Below are positions 27,284-36,830 of a stretch of 64,000 bases of DNA, one piece after another. The stretch comes from Streptomyces triculaminicus (GTDB lineage Bacteria; Actinomycetota; Actinomycetes; Streptomycetales; Streptomycetaceae). The translations under genes and the position numbers were made by a program. Position 1 is the first letter of the stretch, and each line of letters begins with the position of its first letter. A model generated the notes under the pieces. It saw nothing but the letters and a program-made list of their open reading frames with translations. It ran no database searches and was not told the origin of the DNA. The stretch covers positions 992,001 through 1,056,000 of the forward strand of contig NZ_JAFMOF010000001.1 in NCBI RefSeq assembly GCF_017349075.1, given 5' to 3'.

Positions 27284-27976
27284 CTAGGCGCCGAAGGCCT
27301 TCGCGCCGCCCTTCACCGGCTTGGCACCCGCCAGCAGATGCGCCGGGACCAGATCACGCGCGGGCTCGCTGTAGCCCACCGAAACGATCCTGTCCCCCCG
27401 GTAGGTGAACGTCGTCAGGCTCGCCAGCGTGCACTGCCGCCTGCGCGGGTCGTGCCACAGCCGGCGCTTCTCCACGAAGCTGCGCACGATCCAGATCGGC
27501 AGCTGATGACTCACCAGCACGGCCTCATGACCGCGCGCCGCGTCCTTCGCCGCGTCCAGCGCGCCCATCATCCGCACCACCTGCTCGACGTACGGCTCCC
27601 CCCACGACGGGCGGAAGGGGTTCGTCAGGTGCTTCCAGTTCGCCGGCTTGCGCAGCGCCCCGTCGCCCACCCCGAAGGTCTTGCCCTCGAAGACGTTCGC
27701 CGCCTCGATCAGCCGCTCGTCCGTCGCCAGGTCCAGCCCGTGCGCCTTGGCGACCGGCATCGCCGTCTCCTGCGCCCGCTCCAGCGGGGAGGCCACGACG
27801 TACGTCACGTCCCGGTCCGCCAGGTGCTCCGCCACCCGGTCCGCCATCCGCCGGCCCAGGTCCGACAGGTGATAGCCCGACCGCCGCCCGTACAGCACGC
27901 CGTCCGGGTTGTGCACCTCGCCGTGACGCATCAGGTGGACGACGGTGATGTCGTCCCGCTTCTTCTCCGTGCTCAC
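27284..27976 (-). CDS. Histidine phosphatase family protein (phosphoglycerate mutase-like)
   Basis: A 230-residue protein with the phosphohistidine motif LMRHGE near residue 15, and the second histidine in VLVSHQLPIW. The fold is that of the 2-histidine phosphatases; the substrate is not evident. The GTG at 27976 follows the hemL TAA directly (TAAGTG, no gap), so the two are probably translated together. Its link to haem synthesis is inferred only from position. Confidence 0.86.
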   Translation of the reverse strand: MSTEKKRDDITVVHLMRHGEVHNPDGVLYGRRSGYHLSDLGRRMADRVAEHLADRDVTYVVASPLERAQETAMPVAKAHGLDLATDERLIEAANVFEGKTFGVGDGALRKPANWKHLTNPFRPSWGEPYVEQVVRMMGALDAAKDAARGHEAVLVSHQLPIWIVRSFVEKRRLWHDPRRRQCTLASLTTFTYRGDRIVSVGYSEPARDLVPAHLLAGAKPVKGGAKAFGA

Positions 27977-29302
27977 TTACTTCCCCTCCTCGGTCGCCTC
28001 GGCCGCCGCGCGCGCCGCCGCCGGCAGCGCCGCCGCGATCCGCTCCACCGCCGCCGCGTCGTGCGCCGTCGAGACGAACCACGACTCGAACGCCGACGGC
28101 GGCAGGTACACGCCCTGCGACAGCATCGAGTGGAAGAAGGCGTTGAAGCGGAACGACTCCTGCGCCTTCGCCTCGTCGTAGTTCCGCACCTCACGGTTGG
28201 TGAAGAACACCGAGAACATGTTGCTCGCCGTCTGCAGACGGTGGGCCACGCCCTGCTTGGTCAGCGCCTCGCCCACCAGCCCGCTGATCTCGGCGGACAC
28301 CGCGTCCACCCGCTCGTACGCCGCGTCGTCCAGCAGCCGCAGCTGCGCCAGGCCCGCCGCGGTCGCCACCGGGTTACCCGAGAGCGTGCCGGCCTGGTAG
28401 ACCGGGCCCGCCGGGGCCAGGTGGGCCATCACGTCCTCCCGGCCGCCGAACGCCGCCGCCGGGAAACCGCCGCCCATGACCTTGCCGAACGTCATCAGGT
28501 CCGGCTTGACGCCGTCGATGCCGTACCAGCCCGCCTTCGACGTACGGAAACCCGTCATCACCTCGTCGGAGATGAACAGCGCGCCGTTCTTGGCGCAGGC
28601 GTCCCGCAGCCCCGCGTTGAAGCCCGGCAGCGGCGGGACGACGCCCATGTTGCCCGGCGACGCCTCGGTGATCACGCAGGCGATCTCACCCGGGTGGGCG
28701 TGGAAGGCGGCGTGCACCGCCTCCAGGTCGTTGTACGGCAGCACGATGGTGTCCCCGGCCTGCGCGCCCGTGACACCCGGCGTGTCCGGCAGGCCGAACG
28801 TGGCCAGCCCGGAGCCGGCCGCGGCCAGCAGCGCGTCCACGTGACCGTGGTAGCAGCCCGCGAACTTGATCACCTTGGCCCGGCCGGTGAAGCCGCGCGC
28901 CAGCCGGATCGCCGACATCGTCGCCTCGGTGCCCGAGGACACCAGACGCACCTGCTCGACCGGCTCGATCCGGGCGACGATCTCCTCGGCCAGCGCCACC
29001 TCGCCCTCACCGGGCGTACCGAAGGAGGTGCCGCGCGCGACGGCCTCCTGCACCGCGGCGATCACCTCGGGGTGGGAATGGCCGAGAATCATCGGCCCCC
29101 ATGAACACACGAGGTCCACATATTCCCGGCCATCCGCGTCCGTCAGGTACGGACCGGTGCCGGAAACCATGAACCGGGGCGTACCGCCCACGGCGCGGAA
29201 CGCCCGGACCGGAGAGTTCACGCCACCGGGCGTCACGACCGCCGCACGGTCGAAGAGCGTCTGCGAGACTGGGGCACTGTATGGGTAGCTCACGCTAGCC
29301 AT
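27977..29302 (-). CDS. hemL: Glutamate-1-semialdehyde 2,1-aminomutase
   Basis: A 441-residue PLP enzyme making 5-aminolevulinate from glutamate-1-semialdehyde, the product of HemA (42923-44329). The protein opens [19 protein letters not shown] and has [10 protein letters not shown], the substrate-binding [20 protein letters not shown] region, [10 protein letters not shown] and the PLP lysine in [15 protein letters not shown]. The ATG at 29302 (MASVSY) is chosen; no other start is likely. It is followed directly by the phosphatase gene. It is 13 kb from the rex-hem operon. Confidence 0.94.
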   Translation of the reverse strand: MASVSYPYSAPVSQTLFDRAAVVTPGGVNSPVRAFRAVGGTPRFMVSGTGPYLTDADGREYVDLVCSWGPMILGHSHPEVIAAVQEAVARGTSFGTPGEGEVALAEEIVARIEPVEQVRLVSSGTEATMSAIRLARGFTGRAKVIKFAGCYHGHVDALLAAAGSGLATFGLPDTPGVTGAQAGDTIVLPYNDLEAVHAAFHAHPGEIACVITEASPGNMGVVPPLPGFNAGLRDACAKNGALFISDEVMTGFRTSKAGWYGIDGVKPDLMTFGKVMGGGFPAAAFGGREDVMAHLAPAGPVYQAGTLSGNPVATAAGLAQLRLLDDAAYERVDAVSAEISGLVGEALTKQGVAHRLQTASNMFSVFFTNREVRNYDEAKAQESFRFNAFFHSMLSQGVYLPPSAFESWFVSTAHDAAAVERIAAALPAAARAAAEATEEGK

Positions 29303-29570
29303 GGTCTCAGAGCGTCCCGGCCGGTCGCGTCCGGGCGTTTCGCACGGCGCCCACGGGGGAGGTCTCTGAGACGATGATCTGGTTGCGCGGCGGGGGCTGT
29401 GCTGCGTAAAAAAGCGGTCGGGTGGAGATATGCATCGCGGTGGCGGACTGGGCGAGGGCACCGATGACCTGGGGCCCGAGCGAGCCCAGCGCGCCCAGCG
29501 GGGCCGGCACCGCCGCGAAGAGCACCACCAGGAGCACATCGAGCACAGCACGGGAAGCAGGAGTGGCCGA
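29303..29570. other. Intergenic region between hemL and the conserved hypothetical gene
   Basis: 268 bases with no gene. Two related motifs, GGTCTCAGAG (29303-29312) and GGTCTCTGAGAC (29361-29372), lie on the hemL side. They might be a binding site in the hemL promoter. No clear promoter hexamers were found. Confidence 0.3.
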
Positions 29571-30008
29571 GTGGGGGTGACCTACAAGTACTTCGGGGCC
29601 CCCAACGGCGCGACCGCGGCCCGGGTTCCCATCTCCATGCGCCCCGAGGAGCTCGGCGGCGACGAGCTGGGCATGGGCGGCATGTTCACCAAGATCAAGC
29701 CGGAGACGGTGGCCGCCATGGTCCTCACCGGCATCGAGGGCATACCCCTGCACAAGGTCCCCCCGCTCGAACTGGTGGTTCTCCACCCCGACTACGCCGT
29801 GGTCAAGCTCCCCATGACCGTGGTCGACCCGCTGCGCGGTATTGGCGAGGAATCGGTGGGCGCGGCGGCGTTCATCTGGTCCACGGTCCCCGACCGCGGC
29901 GGCCCCCGCGACGCCTTCTCGGTCTACCGGCTGCTGCACGAATGGCAGGACTTCTCCCACCGCCTGCACGAGGCGGGACACCAGCCGTACTGCCTGGTCT
30001 GGCCGTAG
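29571..30008 (+). CDS. Conserved hypothetical protein
   Basis: A 145-residue soluble protein starting [13 protein letters not shown]. No family was recognised. It contains [13 protein letters not shown], a hydrophobic core ([19 protein letters not shown]) and an acidic, Trp-containing end ([16 protein letters not shown]). The GTG at 29571 is chosen because AGGAG lies seven bases upstream. It is divergent from hemL. The long upstream reading to 29430 is not supported. Confidence 0.7.
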   Translation: MGVTYKYFGAPNGATAARVPISMRPEELGGDELGMGGMFTKIKPETVAAMVLTGIEGIPLHKVPPLELVVLHPDYAVVKLPMTVVDPLRGIGEESVGAAAFIWSTVPDRGGPRDAFSVYRLLHEWQDFSHRLHEAGHQPYCLVWP

Positions 30009-30073
30009 AAACCACCCCGAACCACCCCAAGGGCGGCGAGGGGCCCGGGGCGGACACGCCCTAACCTTCCCCC

Positions 30074-30409
30074 ATGCCGATCGCCCGCTCCACCACCCTC
30101 TTCCTCCTCGCCGCCCTCCTCGAGATCGGCGGCGCCTGGCTCGTCTGGCAGGGCGTCCGCGAGCACCGCGGATGGACCTGGGCCGGCGCCGGCATCATCG
30201 CCCTGGGTGCCTACGGCTTCGTCGCCACCCTCCAGCCGGACGCGCACTTCGGCCGGATCCTCGCCGCGTACGGCGGCGTCTTCGTCGCCGGCTCCCTCGC
30301 CTGGGGCATGGCCGCCGACGGCTTCCGCCCCGACCGCTACGACATCGCCGGCGCCCTGATCTGTCTGGCCGGCGTGGCGGTGATCATGTACGCGCCGCGC
30401 GGCCGCTGA
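30074..30409 (+). CDS. YnfA/UPF0060 family membrane protein
   Basis: A 111-residue protein with four transmembrane segments ([52 protein letters not shown] and [15 protein letters not shown]). It matches the UPF0060 family of SMR-like membrane proteins, some of which are linked to small-molecule export. The ATG follows a TAACCT hexamer by six bases, suggesting a leaderless mRNA. Confidence 0.87.
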   Translation: MPIARSTTLFLLAALLEIGGAWLVWQGVREHRGWTWAGAGIIALGAYGFVATLQPDAHFGRILAAYGGVFVAGSLAWGMAADGFRPDRYDIAGALICLAGVAVIMYAPRGR

Positions 30410-30469
30410 CCCCGGACGCCTCCCGGCCTATGCTGCGCACAGACCACGCCAGCCCCAGGAGGCCCACCC

Positions 30470-31243
30470 ATGCGCACCCGCACCGCAGCCCCCACCGCCG
30501 TCATCACCGGCGCGAGCAGCGGCATCGGCGCCGCCACCGCCCGCCACCTGGCCGCCGCCGGCTACCGCGTCGTCCTCACCGCCCGCCGCGAGGACCGCCT
30601 CCACGCCCTCACCGAGGAACTCACCGCCGCCGGCCACCAGGCCGTCGCCTACGCCCTCGACGTCACCGACCGCGCCGCCGTCATGACCTTCGCCGTCTTC
30701 CTCGACGAATACGGCCCCATCGACGTCCTGGTCAACAACGCCGGCGGCGCCATCGGCACCGAGACCGTCGCCACCGCCGACCCCGCCGACTGGCGCACCA
30801 TGTACGACGTCAACGTCCTGGGCACCCTCAACGTGACCCAGGCCCTCCTCCCCCGCCTCGTCAAGGCCGAGGGCACCCTCGTCGTCCTGTCCTCCACCGC
30901 CGGCCTCGCCACCTACGAGGGCGGCGGCGGCTACGTCGCCGCCAAGCACGGCGCCCACGTCCTCGCCGAGACCCTCCGCCTGGAACTGTGCGGCCAGCCC
31001 GTACGCGTCATCGAGATCGCCCCCGGCATGGTCCGCACCGAGGGATTCGCCCTCACCCGCTACCGCGGCGACCAGGACAAGGCCGACGCCGTCTACGCCG
31101 GCGTGGCCGACCCCCTCACCGCCGACGACATCGCCGAGACCATCACCTGGGCCGTCTCCCGCCCCCCGCACGTCAACGTCGACCTGCTCGTCGTCCGCCC
31201 CCGCGCCCAGGCCTCCAACTACAAGGTCCACCGCGAGGGCTGA
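30470..31243 (+). CDS. Short-chain dehydrogenase/reductase (SDR), NADP-dependent type
   Basis: A 257-residue classical SDR. The cofactor site TGASSGIGAATARHLAAAG is at residues 14-32, with basic RRED after beta-2 favouring NADP(H). NNAGG is at 85-89, the catalytic S is in VVLSSTAG, and YVAAKHG holds Tyr and Lys. PGMVRTEGF follows. A good AGGAGG site (CCAGGAGGCCC) lies seven bases before the ATG. The substrate is unknown. It lies between YnfA and a VOC protein, all plus strand. Confidence 0.88.
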   Translation: MRTRTAAPTAVITGASSGIGAATARHLAAAGYRVVLTARREDRLHALTEELTAAGHQAVAYALDVTDRAAVMTFAVFLDEYGPIDVLVNNAGGAIGTETVATADPADWRTMYDVNVLGTLNVTQALLPRLVKAEGTLVVLSSTAGLATYEGGGGYVAAKHGAHVLAETLRLELCGQPVRVIEIAPGMVRTEGFALTRYRGDQDKADAVYAGVADPLTADDIAETITWAVSRPPHVNVDLLVVRPRAQASNYKVHREG

Positions 31244-31362
31244 CCCGGCCGGGACCGAGGTCGCAGGACCCGCGACCGATGCGCAGTTGATCATGGAGCG
31301 CTACCGTCGTACGCACAGCCGCCCCGGCAGCGGGGCGGCCCGTACGAAACAGGGGGAGCCCC

Positions 31363-31755
31363 ATGCGCGTCATCGCCTTCGACCACCTCGTCCTCAACGT
31401 CTCCGACGTCGAGCGCGCCCTGGCCTTCTACACCGGCCCGCTCGGCCTGGAGCCGGTCCGCGTGGACGAATGGCGCGCGGGCAAGGTCTCCTTCCCCTCG
31501 GTCCGCGTCAGCCCCACCACGATCATCGACCTGGTGGCCCGCGAGCGCGGCGAGTCCAACGTCGACCACATCTGCCTGACCGTCGCCCCCCTGGACTGGC
31601 AGGAGGTCGTCGCCGCCGGCACCTTCACCGTCGTCGACGGCCCCGGCCCCCGCTTCGGCGCCCGCGGCACCGCCGAGTCCCTCTACGTCCTCGACCCGGA
31701 CGGCAACACGGTCGAGCTCCGCTGGTACGCCGAGGACCGCGAGCAGCAGGCGTAG
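31363..31755 (+). CDS. VOC family protein (glyoxalase/bleomycin-resistance fold)
   Basis: A 130-residue vicinal-oxygen-chelate protein. Paired beta-alpha-beta-beta-beta units are seen, with metal-ligand candidates His6 (AFDHLVLNVSD), Glu in VDHICLTVAP and VELRWYAED at the end. It is a single enzyme domain usually dimeric. Members act as lyases, isomerases or resistance proteins; the specific role cannot be told. GGGGGAGCCCC precedes the ATG. Confidence 0.85.
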   Translation: MRVIAFDHLVLNVSDVERALAFYTGPLGLEPVRVDEWRAGKVSFPSVRVSPTTIIDLVARERGESNVDHICLTVAPLDWQEVVAAGTFTVVDGPGPRFGARGTAESLYVLDPDGNTVELRWYAEDREQQA

Positions 31756-31765
31756 GCGGGGCACG

Positions 31766-31789
31766 GGCCCGGGCGGATCCGCCCGGGCC
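31766..31789. terminator. Bidirectional terminator between the VOC gene and rtcB
   Basis: A 24-bp perfect palindrome, GGCCCGGGCGGA and its complement, in the 34-base gap between convergent genes. Confidence 0.7.
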
Positions 31790-32983
31790 TCAGCCCTTCA
31801 CGCAGACGATCTGCTTGAGCTTCGCCACGACCTCGACGAGGTCCCGCTGCTGCTCCATGACCTGCTCGATCGGCTTGTAGGCGGCCGGGATCTCGTCGAC
31901 CACGCCACGGTCCTTGCGGCACTCGACGCCCTGCGTCTGCTCCGCCAGGTCCCGCTCGGAGAACCGCTTCTTCGCCTGGTTGCGGCTCATCCGGCGGCCG
32001 GCGCCGTGCGAGGCGGAGTTGAACGAGTCCGCGTTGCCCAGACCGCGCACGATGTACGAGCCGGTGCCCATCGAGCCCGGGATGATGCCGTACTCGCCGC
32101 CGCCCGCGCGGATCGCGCCCTTGCGGGTGACCAGCAGGTCCACGCCCTCGTAGGTCTCCTCGGCCACGTAGTTGTGGTGGCAGGAGATGACCTCCTCGAA
32201 CATGGGCTTGGCCTTCTTGAACTCCTTGCGGACGACGTCCTTGAAGATCGCCATCATGATCTCGCGGTTGTGGCGCGCGTACTCCTGCGCCCAGAACAGG
32301 TCGTGCCGATAGGCGGCCATCTGCGGGGTGTCCGCGATGAAGACGGCCAGGTCGCGGTCGACCAGGTTCTGGTTGTGCGAGAGCTTGCGCGCCTCGCCGA
32401 TGTGGTACTCGGCGAGCTCCTTGCCGATGTTCCGGGAGCCGGAGTGGAGCATCAGCCAGACCGAACCCGACTCATCGAGACAGAACTCGATGAAGTGGTT
32501 TCCTCCGCCGAGCGATCCCATCTGCTTCAGCGCCCGACTCTGACGGAATTTGACCGCTTCCGCGACCCCGTCGAACCGCCCCCAGAAGTCGTCCCACCCG
32601 GCCGTCGGCAGTCCGTGCAGCCGGCGCGGGTCCACCGGGTCGTCGTGCATCGAGAAGCCGACCGGAATCGCCTCCTCGATCTTCGACCGCAGTCGCGAGA
32701 GATCGCCCGGCAGGTCGTTGGCCGTCAGCGAGGTCTTCACCGCGGACATGCCGCAGCCGATGTCGACGCCGACCGCCGCCGGGCAGACCGCGCCGCGCAT
32801 GGCGATCACCGAGCCGACCGTGGCGCCCTTGCCGAAGTGGACGTCGGGCATCACGGCGAGGCCCTGGATCCAGGGCAGGGTGGAGACGTTCCGCAGCTGC
32901 TGCATGGCCACGGGCTCGACCGTGTCGGGATCCGCCCACATGCGGATCGGTACGCGGGCTCCGGGTACCTCGGTGTACGACAT
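31790..32983 (-). CDS. rtcB: RtcB tRNA-splicing/RNA-repair ligase
   Basis: A 397-residue GTP-dependent RNA ligase joining 2',3'-cyclic phosphate ends to 5'-OH ends. Metal-binding motifs are MPDVHFGKGATVGSVIAM, GVDIGCGMSAVKT and GGGNHFIEF, and the guanylated histidine lies in SHGAGRRMSR. The start MSYTEVPG at 32983 is clear. The archease partner is not visible in this window. It is convergent with the VOC gene and divergent from the DUF3558 lipoprotein. Confidence 0.93.
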   Translation of the reverse strand: MSYTEVPGARVPIRMWADPDTVEPVAMQQLRNVSTLPWIQGLAVMPDVHFGKGATVGSVIAMRGAVCPAAVGVDIGCGMSAVKTSLTANDLPGDLSRLRSKIEEAIPVGFSMHDDPVDPRRLHGLPTAGWDDFWGRFDGVAEAVKFRQSRALKQMGSLGGGNHFIEFCLDESGSVWLMLHSGSRNIGKELAEYHIGEARKLSHNQNLVDRDLAVFIADTPQMAAYRHDLFWAQEYARHNREIMMAIFKDVVRKEFKKAKPMFEEVISCHHNYVAEETYEGVDLLVTRKGAIRAGGGEYGIIPGSMGTGSYIVRGLGNADSFNSASHGAGRRMSRNQAKKRFSERDLAEQTQGVECRKDRGVVDEIPAAYKPIEQVMEQQRDLVEVVAKLKQIVCVKG

Positions 32984-33146
32984 AACTTCCTCATTCCCCC
33001 GAAAAGTCTACAAAGCGCAAAAGCCGGACGTAAGTGCTCGTCCAGGACACTGGGACGGCAGACTCGGCGGCGCGTGCGGTAGACATTGTTTCCGGTCGCC
33101 GGTCAACGGCGGCAACCAAATATTCGGGCGAAGGGAGCCACGGACA

Positions 33147-34007
33147 GTGCAGCGGAGGGCGTACGCACCGGTAGCCGCACTGGCCGCGGCGGTGATGTCG
33201 GCCGCGCTCGCCGGGTGCGGCGGGGGCGGCGGGGCCGGCGGCAAGGGCATCGACGCGAAGGCCGGACAGGCGGGCTCGGCGGTGCCCGCGGGACCGCCCG
33301 GGAAGTACCACAGCCTGCCGGAGCCGTGCGGCTATGTGAGCCCGGAGACGGTGCGGCGGATGCTGCCCGGCGCGGGCGAGGGCGACGAGCAGGAGGCGGA
33401 GAAGCTCCTGCGCGGGACGGCCGCGATCACCTATGACACCGACCGCCGGGTCGGCTGCCGATGGAAGCTGGAGACGCCCAACGGCACCCGGCACCTGACG
33501 GTCGACTTCGAGCGCGTGGTGTCGTACCAGCCGGGCGTGAGCGACGAGGCGCGGGCGCAGCAGCTGTACGAGCGCCAGGCGACGGCGGCGCGCATCCCTT
33601 CGGCCGCCCCCTCGGCGAAGTCGTCCCCCTCCCCGAAGGCGTCCGCCTCGCCCTCGCCGGGGGCGAGCAGGAGCGCGGGTTCGAGCGATCCGGGTCCGGG
33701 CCCGCAGCTGGCGGACGCGTCGGTGGCGCCGTCGTCGGCGAATCCGTCGATGTCGGCGGATCCGCGGCTGGCGCCGCGGGTGCTGGACGATCTGGGGGAC
33801 GACGCGTTCGTCAACGATGTGCTGGCGACGACGAGCTCGGGCGTGCACCGGGATGTGACGGTGGTCTTCCGGTCGTCGAACGTGCTGGTGACGATCGCGT
33901 ACGACCAGTGGACGACGGACAAGCAGCATGTGCCCGCGAGCCAGGATCTGCAGGGCAAGGCCCAGGGCCTGGCCCGGGAGCTGGATGCGGGGCACTTCGG
34001 CAATTAG
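33147..34007 (+). CDS. DUF3558-type lipoprotein
   Basis: A 286-residue lipoprotein. The signal peptide (VQRRAYAPVAALAAAVMSA) ends in the lipobox LAGC, followed by a Gly-rich linker. The DUF3558 core is CGYVSPETVRRMLPG and GCRWKLETPNG. A Ser/Pro-rich linker (SAPSAKSSPSPKASA) divides the domain. The GTG at 33147 has GAAGGGAG about ten bases upstream. It is followed after 108 bases by a second gene of the same type. Function is unknown. Confidence 0.82.
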   Translation: MQRRAYAPVAALAAAVMSAALAGCGGGGGAGGKGIDAKAGQAGSAVPAGPPGKYHSLPEPCGYVSPETVRRMLPGAGEGDEQEAEKLLRGTAAITYDTDRRVGCRWKLETPNGTRHLTVDFERVVSYQPGVSDEARAQQLYERQATAARIPSAAPSAKSSPSPKASASPSPGASRSAGSSDPGPGPQLADASVAPSSANPSMSADPRLAPRVLDDLGDDAFVNDVLATTSSGVHRDVTVVFRSSNVLVTIAYDQWTTDKQHVPASQDLQGKAQGLARELDAGHFGN

Positions 34008-34115
34008 CCCCCTCGACAGGGCCCGCTTCGGCCCAGGCCGGGCGCGGGCCGCGTACCGTGCCGGTAGGCACCGTCAGGCGCCCCCGTCACCTCTGACCGA
34101 ATGAGCGAAGGACCC

Positions 34116-34835
34116 ATGCACCGACGTACAGCCCCGCGACTCGCCCGAATCCTCGCCTGCGCCGCAGTACCGGTGATGCTCGTCGCCACCGGCTGCTCCT
34201 CGGACGACGATTCGGGGGCGAAGAAGGAATCGGGCAAGCCCACGCAGTCGGCCGCGCCGAACACCTCTCCGACGATGCAGGCGGCGGCTTTCGCCAAGCT
34301 GCCGGAGGTCTGCAAGACGGTCTCGGAGAAGACGGTCGACAAGCTGGTGCCGAAGGCGGAGAAGAAGGAGGGCAAGGCCCTTCCCGCGACGGACACCAAT
34401 GACGCGGCGAGCTGCATCTGGAGCGGTCTCGACGACGAGGACGTCAAGGACATGCAGTTCCGCACGATGACCGTTTCGCTGAAGCGGTTCGTCTCGGACC
34501 CGACGCTGGGTACGGGCGAGAAGCGTGCGGGTGATTTCGTGGCGAAGCAGACGACGGTGGCGGCCACGGCGGACGGCGCGAAGGACGCGAAGACGGAGAA
34601 GGCCTCGGGCATCGGTGACGAGGCGAACGTGGTGACCGCGGATTCGAAGAAGGGCGACAACGACTTCAAGAACGCGACCGTCGTCGCGCGGACCAAGAAT
34701 GTGGTGATCACCGTGAAGTACAGCGGTGCGGGCTACGAGGGTGCGAAGTCGCCGAGCACGGACGACATGAAGAAGGGCGCGCAGGACGCGGCCAAGGAGG
34801 TCGTGACCTCGGTGGGCGACGCCAACAAGAAGTAG
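34116..34835 (+). CDS. DUF3558-type lipoprotein (second copy)
   Basis: A 239-residue lipoprotein with the signal peptide MHRRTAPRLARILACAAVPV and lipobox VATGC. The core has EVCKTVSEKTVDKLVP and SCIWSGLD, matching the same pattern as the upstream lipoprotein. The ATG at 34116 is preferred over 34101 because GAAGGA sits four bases before it. The mature part is Lys/Asp-rich. The pair may be an old tandem duplication. A strong terminator follows. Confidence 0.82.
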   Translation: MHRRTAPRLARILACAAVPVMLVATGCSSDDDSGAKKESGKPTQSAAPNTSPTMQAAAFAKLPEVCKTVSEKTVDKLVPKAEKKEGKALPATDTNDAASCIWSGLDDEDVKDMQFRTMTVSLKRFVSDPTLGTGEKRAGDFVAKQTTVAATADGAKDAKTEKASGIGDEANVVTADSKKGDNDFKNATVVARTKNVVITVKYSGAGYEGAKSPSTDDMKKGAQDAAKEVVTSVGDANKK

Positions 34836-34851
34836 TCGCGAAGGGTACGGA

Positions 34852-34897
34852 AAAAGGGGCCGCCGCCCGGTGATGTTCACCGGGCGGCGGCCCTTTT
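34852..34897. terminator. Terminator between the second lipoprotein gene and lysS
   Basis: Stem GGGCCGCCGCCCGGTGA with its complement around TGT, flanked by A-runs upstream and TTTT downstream, one unpaired G. It is bidirectional between convergent genes. Confidence 0.85.
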
Positions 34898-34922
34898 CGC
34901 GTGGGCGCGTGCCGTGGGGCGC

Positions 34923-36671
34923 TTACGGCGCCGTGACGAGCTCGCGGACGCGGTCGGCGCCGACGGCCAGCAGCAGCGTGGGCAGGCGCGGGCCGGTGTC
35001 CCGGCTGACCAGCAGCTGGTAGAGGAGCACGAAGAAGGCGCGCTGGGCGGCCTTGAGCTCCGGGGTGGGCTTGGCGTGGGGCTCGAGCCCGGCCAGGACC
35101 TTGGGGATGCCGTAGAGCAGGGTGGTGAGCCCGTCGAGGGACCAGTGCTCGTCCAGGCCCTCGAGGAGGAGGCGCAGGGAGGCGCGGCCCTCGTCGTCGA
35201 GCGAGCCGAGGAGTTCGGCGTCGGGGGTGGCGCGGACGATGGTGCGGTTCTCGGCCGGGACCTGGGTGAGGATCCAGTGCTGGGCGCGGTCCAGGCGGGG
35301 CCGGGTCTCGTCGAGGGACGTGACCGGGTTGGCCGGGTCGAGGTCGCTGAGGATGCGCAGGGTCTGCTCGTCGTGGCCGGCGGTGATGTCGACGACGGAG
35401 GCGAGCGTGCGGTACGGCAGCGGGCGCGGGGTGCGCGGGAGCTCGCCGGCGGCGGTGCGGGCGGCGCGGCTGTGGGCCGCGGCGTCGGCGGGCAGGACGG
35501 TACCGTCGGCGACCTTGGCCTCGAGCTTGTCCCACTCGTCGTAGAGCCGCTGGATCTCCTGGTCGAAGGCGATCTTGAAGGACTGGTTGGGCTTGCGGCG
35601 GGCGTAGAGCCAGCGCAGCAGGGGCGCTTCCATGATCTTCAGCGCGTCGCCGGGGGTGGGGACGCCGCCCTTGGAGGAGGACATCTTGGCCATGCCGCTG
35701 ATGCCGACGAAGGCGTACATGGGGCCGATGGGCTGCTCGCCGCCGAAGACCTTACGGACGATCTGGCCGCCGACGACGAAGGAGGAGCCGGGCGAGGAGT
35801 GGTCGACGCCGGAGGGCTCGAAGATGACGCCCTCGTAGGCCCAGCGCATGGGCCAGTCGACCTTCCAGACGAGCTTGCCGCGGTTGAACTCGCTGAGCAG
35901 CACGGTCTCGGCGTGGCCGCAGACGCAGGTGTAGGCGAGTGCGGTGGTGTCGTCGTCGTAGGAGGTGACCGTGGTGAGGTCGCGCTCGCAGACGCCGCAG
36001 TAGGGCTTGTACGGGAAGTAGCCCGCGCCGGAGCTGCCGTCGTCCTCGGCGGCGGCGCCGGAGCCCTCGGCGGCCTCGAGTTCGGCCTCGTCGACGGGCT
36101 TCTGCTGCTGCTTCTGCTGGGGCTTCTTCGGCTGGCCGGTGGCCTTGTCCTTCGTCCGGTACTGGTCGAGGATCGCGTCGATGTCGCCGCGGTGCTTGAT
36201 GGCGTGCAGGATCTGCTCGCGGTAGACACCGGTGGTGTACTGCTCGGTCTGGCTGATGGGGTCGTACTCGATGCCGAGCTCGGCGAGGGCGTCGACCATC
36301 GCGGCCTTGAAGTGCTCGGCCCAGTTGGCGTACGCGGACCCGGCGGGGGCGGGGACGGAGGTCAGGGGCTTGCCGATGTGCTGGGCCCAGGACTCGTCGA
36401 TGCCCTCGACGCCGGCCGGCACCTTGCGGTAGCGGTCGTAGTCGTCCCAGGACAGGACGTGGCGGACCTCGTGGCCGCGGCGGCGGATCTCGTCGGCGAC
36501 CAGGTGCGGGGTCATGACCTCGCGGAGGTTGCCGAGGTGAATCGGGCCGGAGGGGGACAGGCCGGAGGCGACGACGATGGTTTTGCCGGGGGCACGGCGC
36601 TCACCTTCGGCGATGACCTCGTCGGCGAAACGGGAGACCCAGTCGGCCTCGGTGCTCTGAGCCTGAGCCAC
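34923..36671 (-). CDS. lysS: Class I lysyl-tRNA synthetase
   Basis: A 582-residue class I LysRS, charging tRNA-Lys. The HIGH-like motif is in SGPIHLGNLRE, and KMSKS is MAKMSSSKGG. A zinc-binding stretch lies in CGVCERDL and TCVCGHAE. An unusual low-complexity insert rich in Gln/Lys and then Glu/Ala (KPQQKQQQKPVDEAELEAAE) lies near residue 185-215. The GTG at 36671 has AAGGAAG upstream. Class I LysRS is known from archaea and a few bacterial groups including streptomycetes, which often carry a class II LysRS as well. It is divergent from argS. Confidence 0.92.
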   Translation of the reverse strand: MAQAQSTEADWVSRFADEVIAEGERRAPGKTIVVASGLSPSGPIHLGNLREVMTPHLVADEIRRRGHEVRHVLSWDDYDRYRKVPAGVEGIDESWAQHIGKPLTSVPAPAGSAYANWAEHFKAAMVDALAELGIEYDPISQTEQYTTGVYREQILHAIKHRGDIDAILDQYRTKDKATGQPKKPQQKQQQKPVDEAELEAAEGSGAAAEDDGSSGAGYFPYKPYCGVCERDLTTVTSYDDDTTALAYTCVCGHAETVLLSEFNRGKLVWKVDWPMRWAYEGVIFEPSGVDHSSPGSSFVVGGQIVRKVFGGEQPIGPMYAFVGISGMAKMSSSKGGVPTPGDALKIMEAPLLRWLYARRKPNQSFKIAFDQEIQRLYDEWDKLEAKVADGTVLPADAAAHSRAARTAAGELPRTPRPLPYRTLASVVDITAGHDEQTLRILSDLDPANPVTSLDETRPRLDRAQHWILTQVPAENRTIVRATPDAELLGSLDDEGRASLRLLLEGLDEHWSLDGLTTLLYGIPKVLAGLEPHAKPTPELKAAQRAFFVLLYQLLVSRDTGPRLPTLLLAVGADRVRELVTAP

Positions 36672-36830
36672 GGCACTTCCTTCCTTACGGTCCTGGCATG
36701 ACCATTGTCCCAGACGGTCAGGGTGCTCCCTGGGTTGCCCGGGCGCGAGGGAATTCCCGGCGGGGTTGTGGTACATGCATGGGATACTCGGGGGGTCGAA
36801 AATGCCGCCTACCGGAATGGCTCCCATCCC

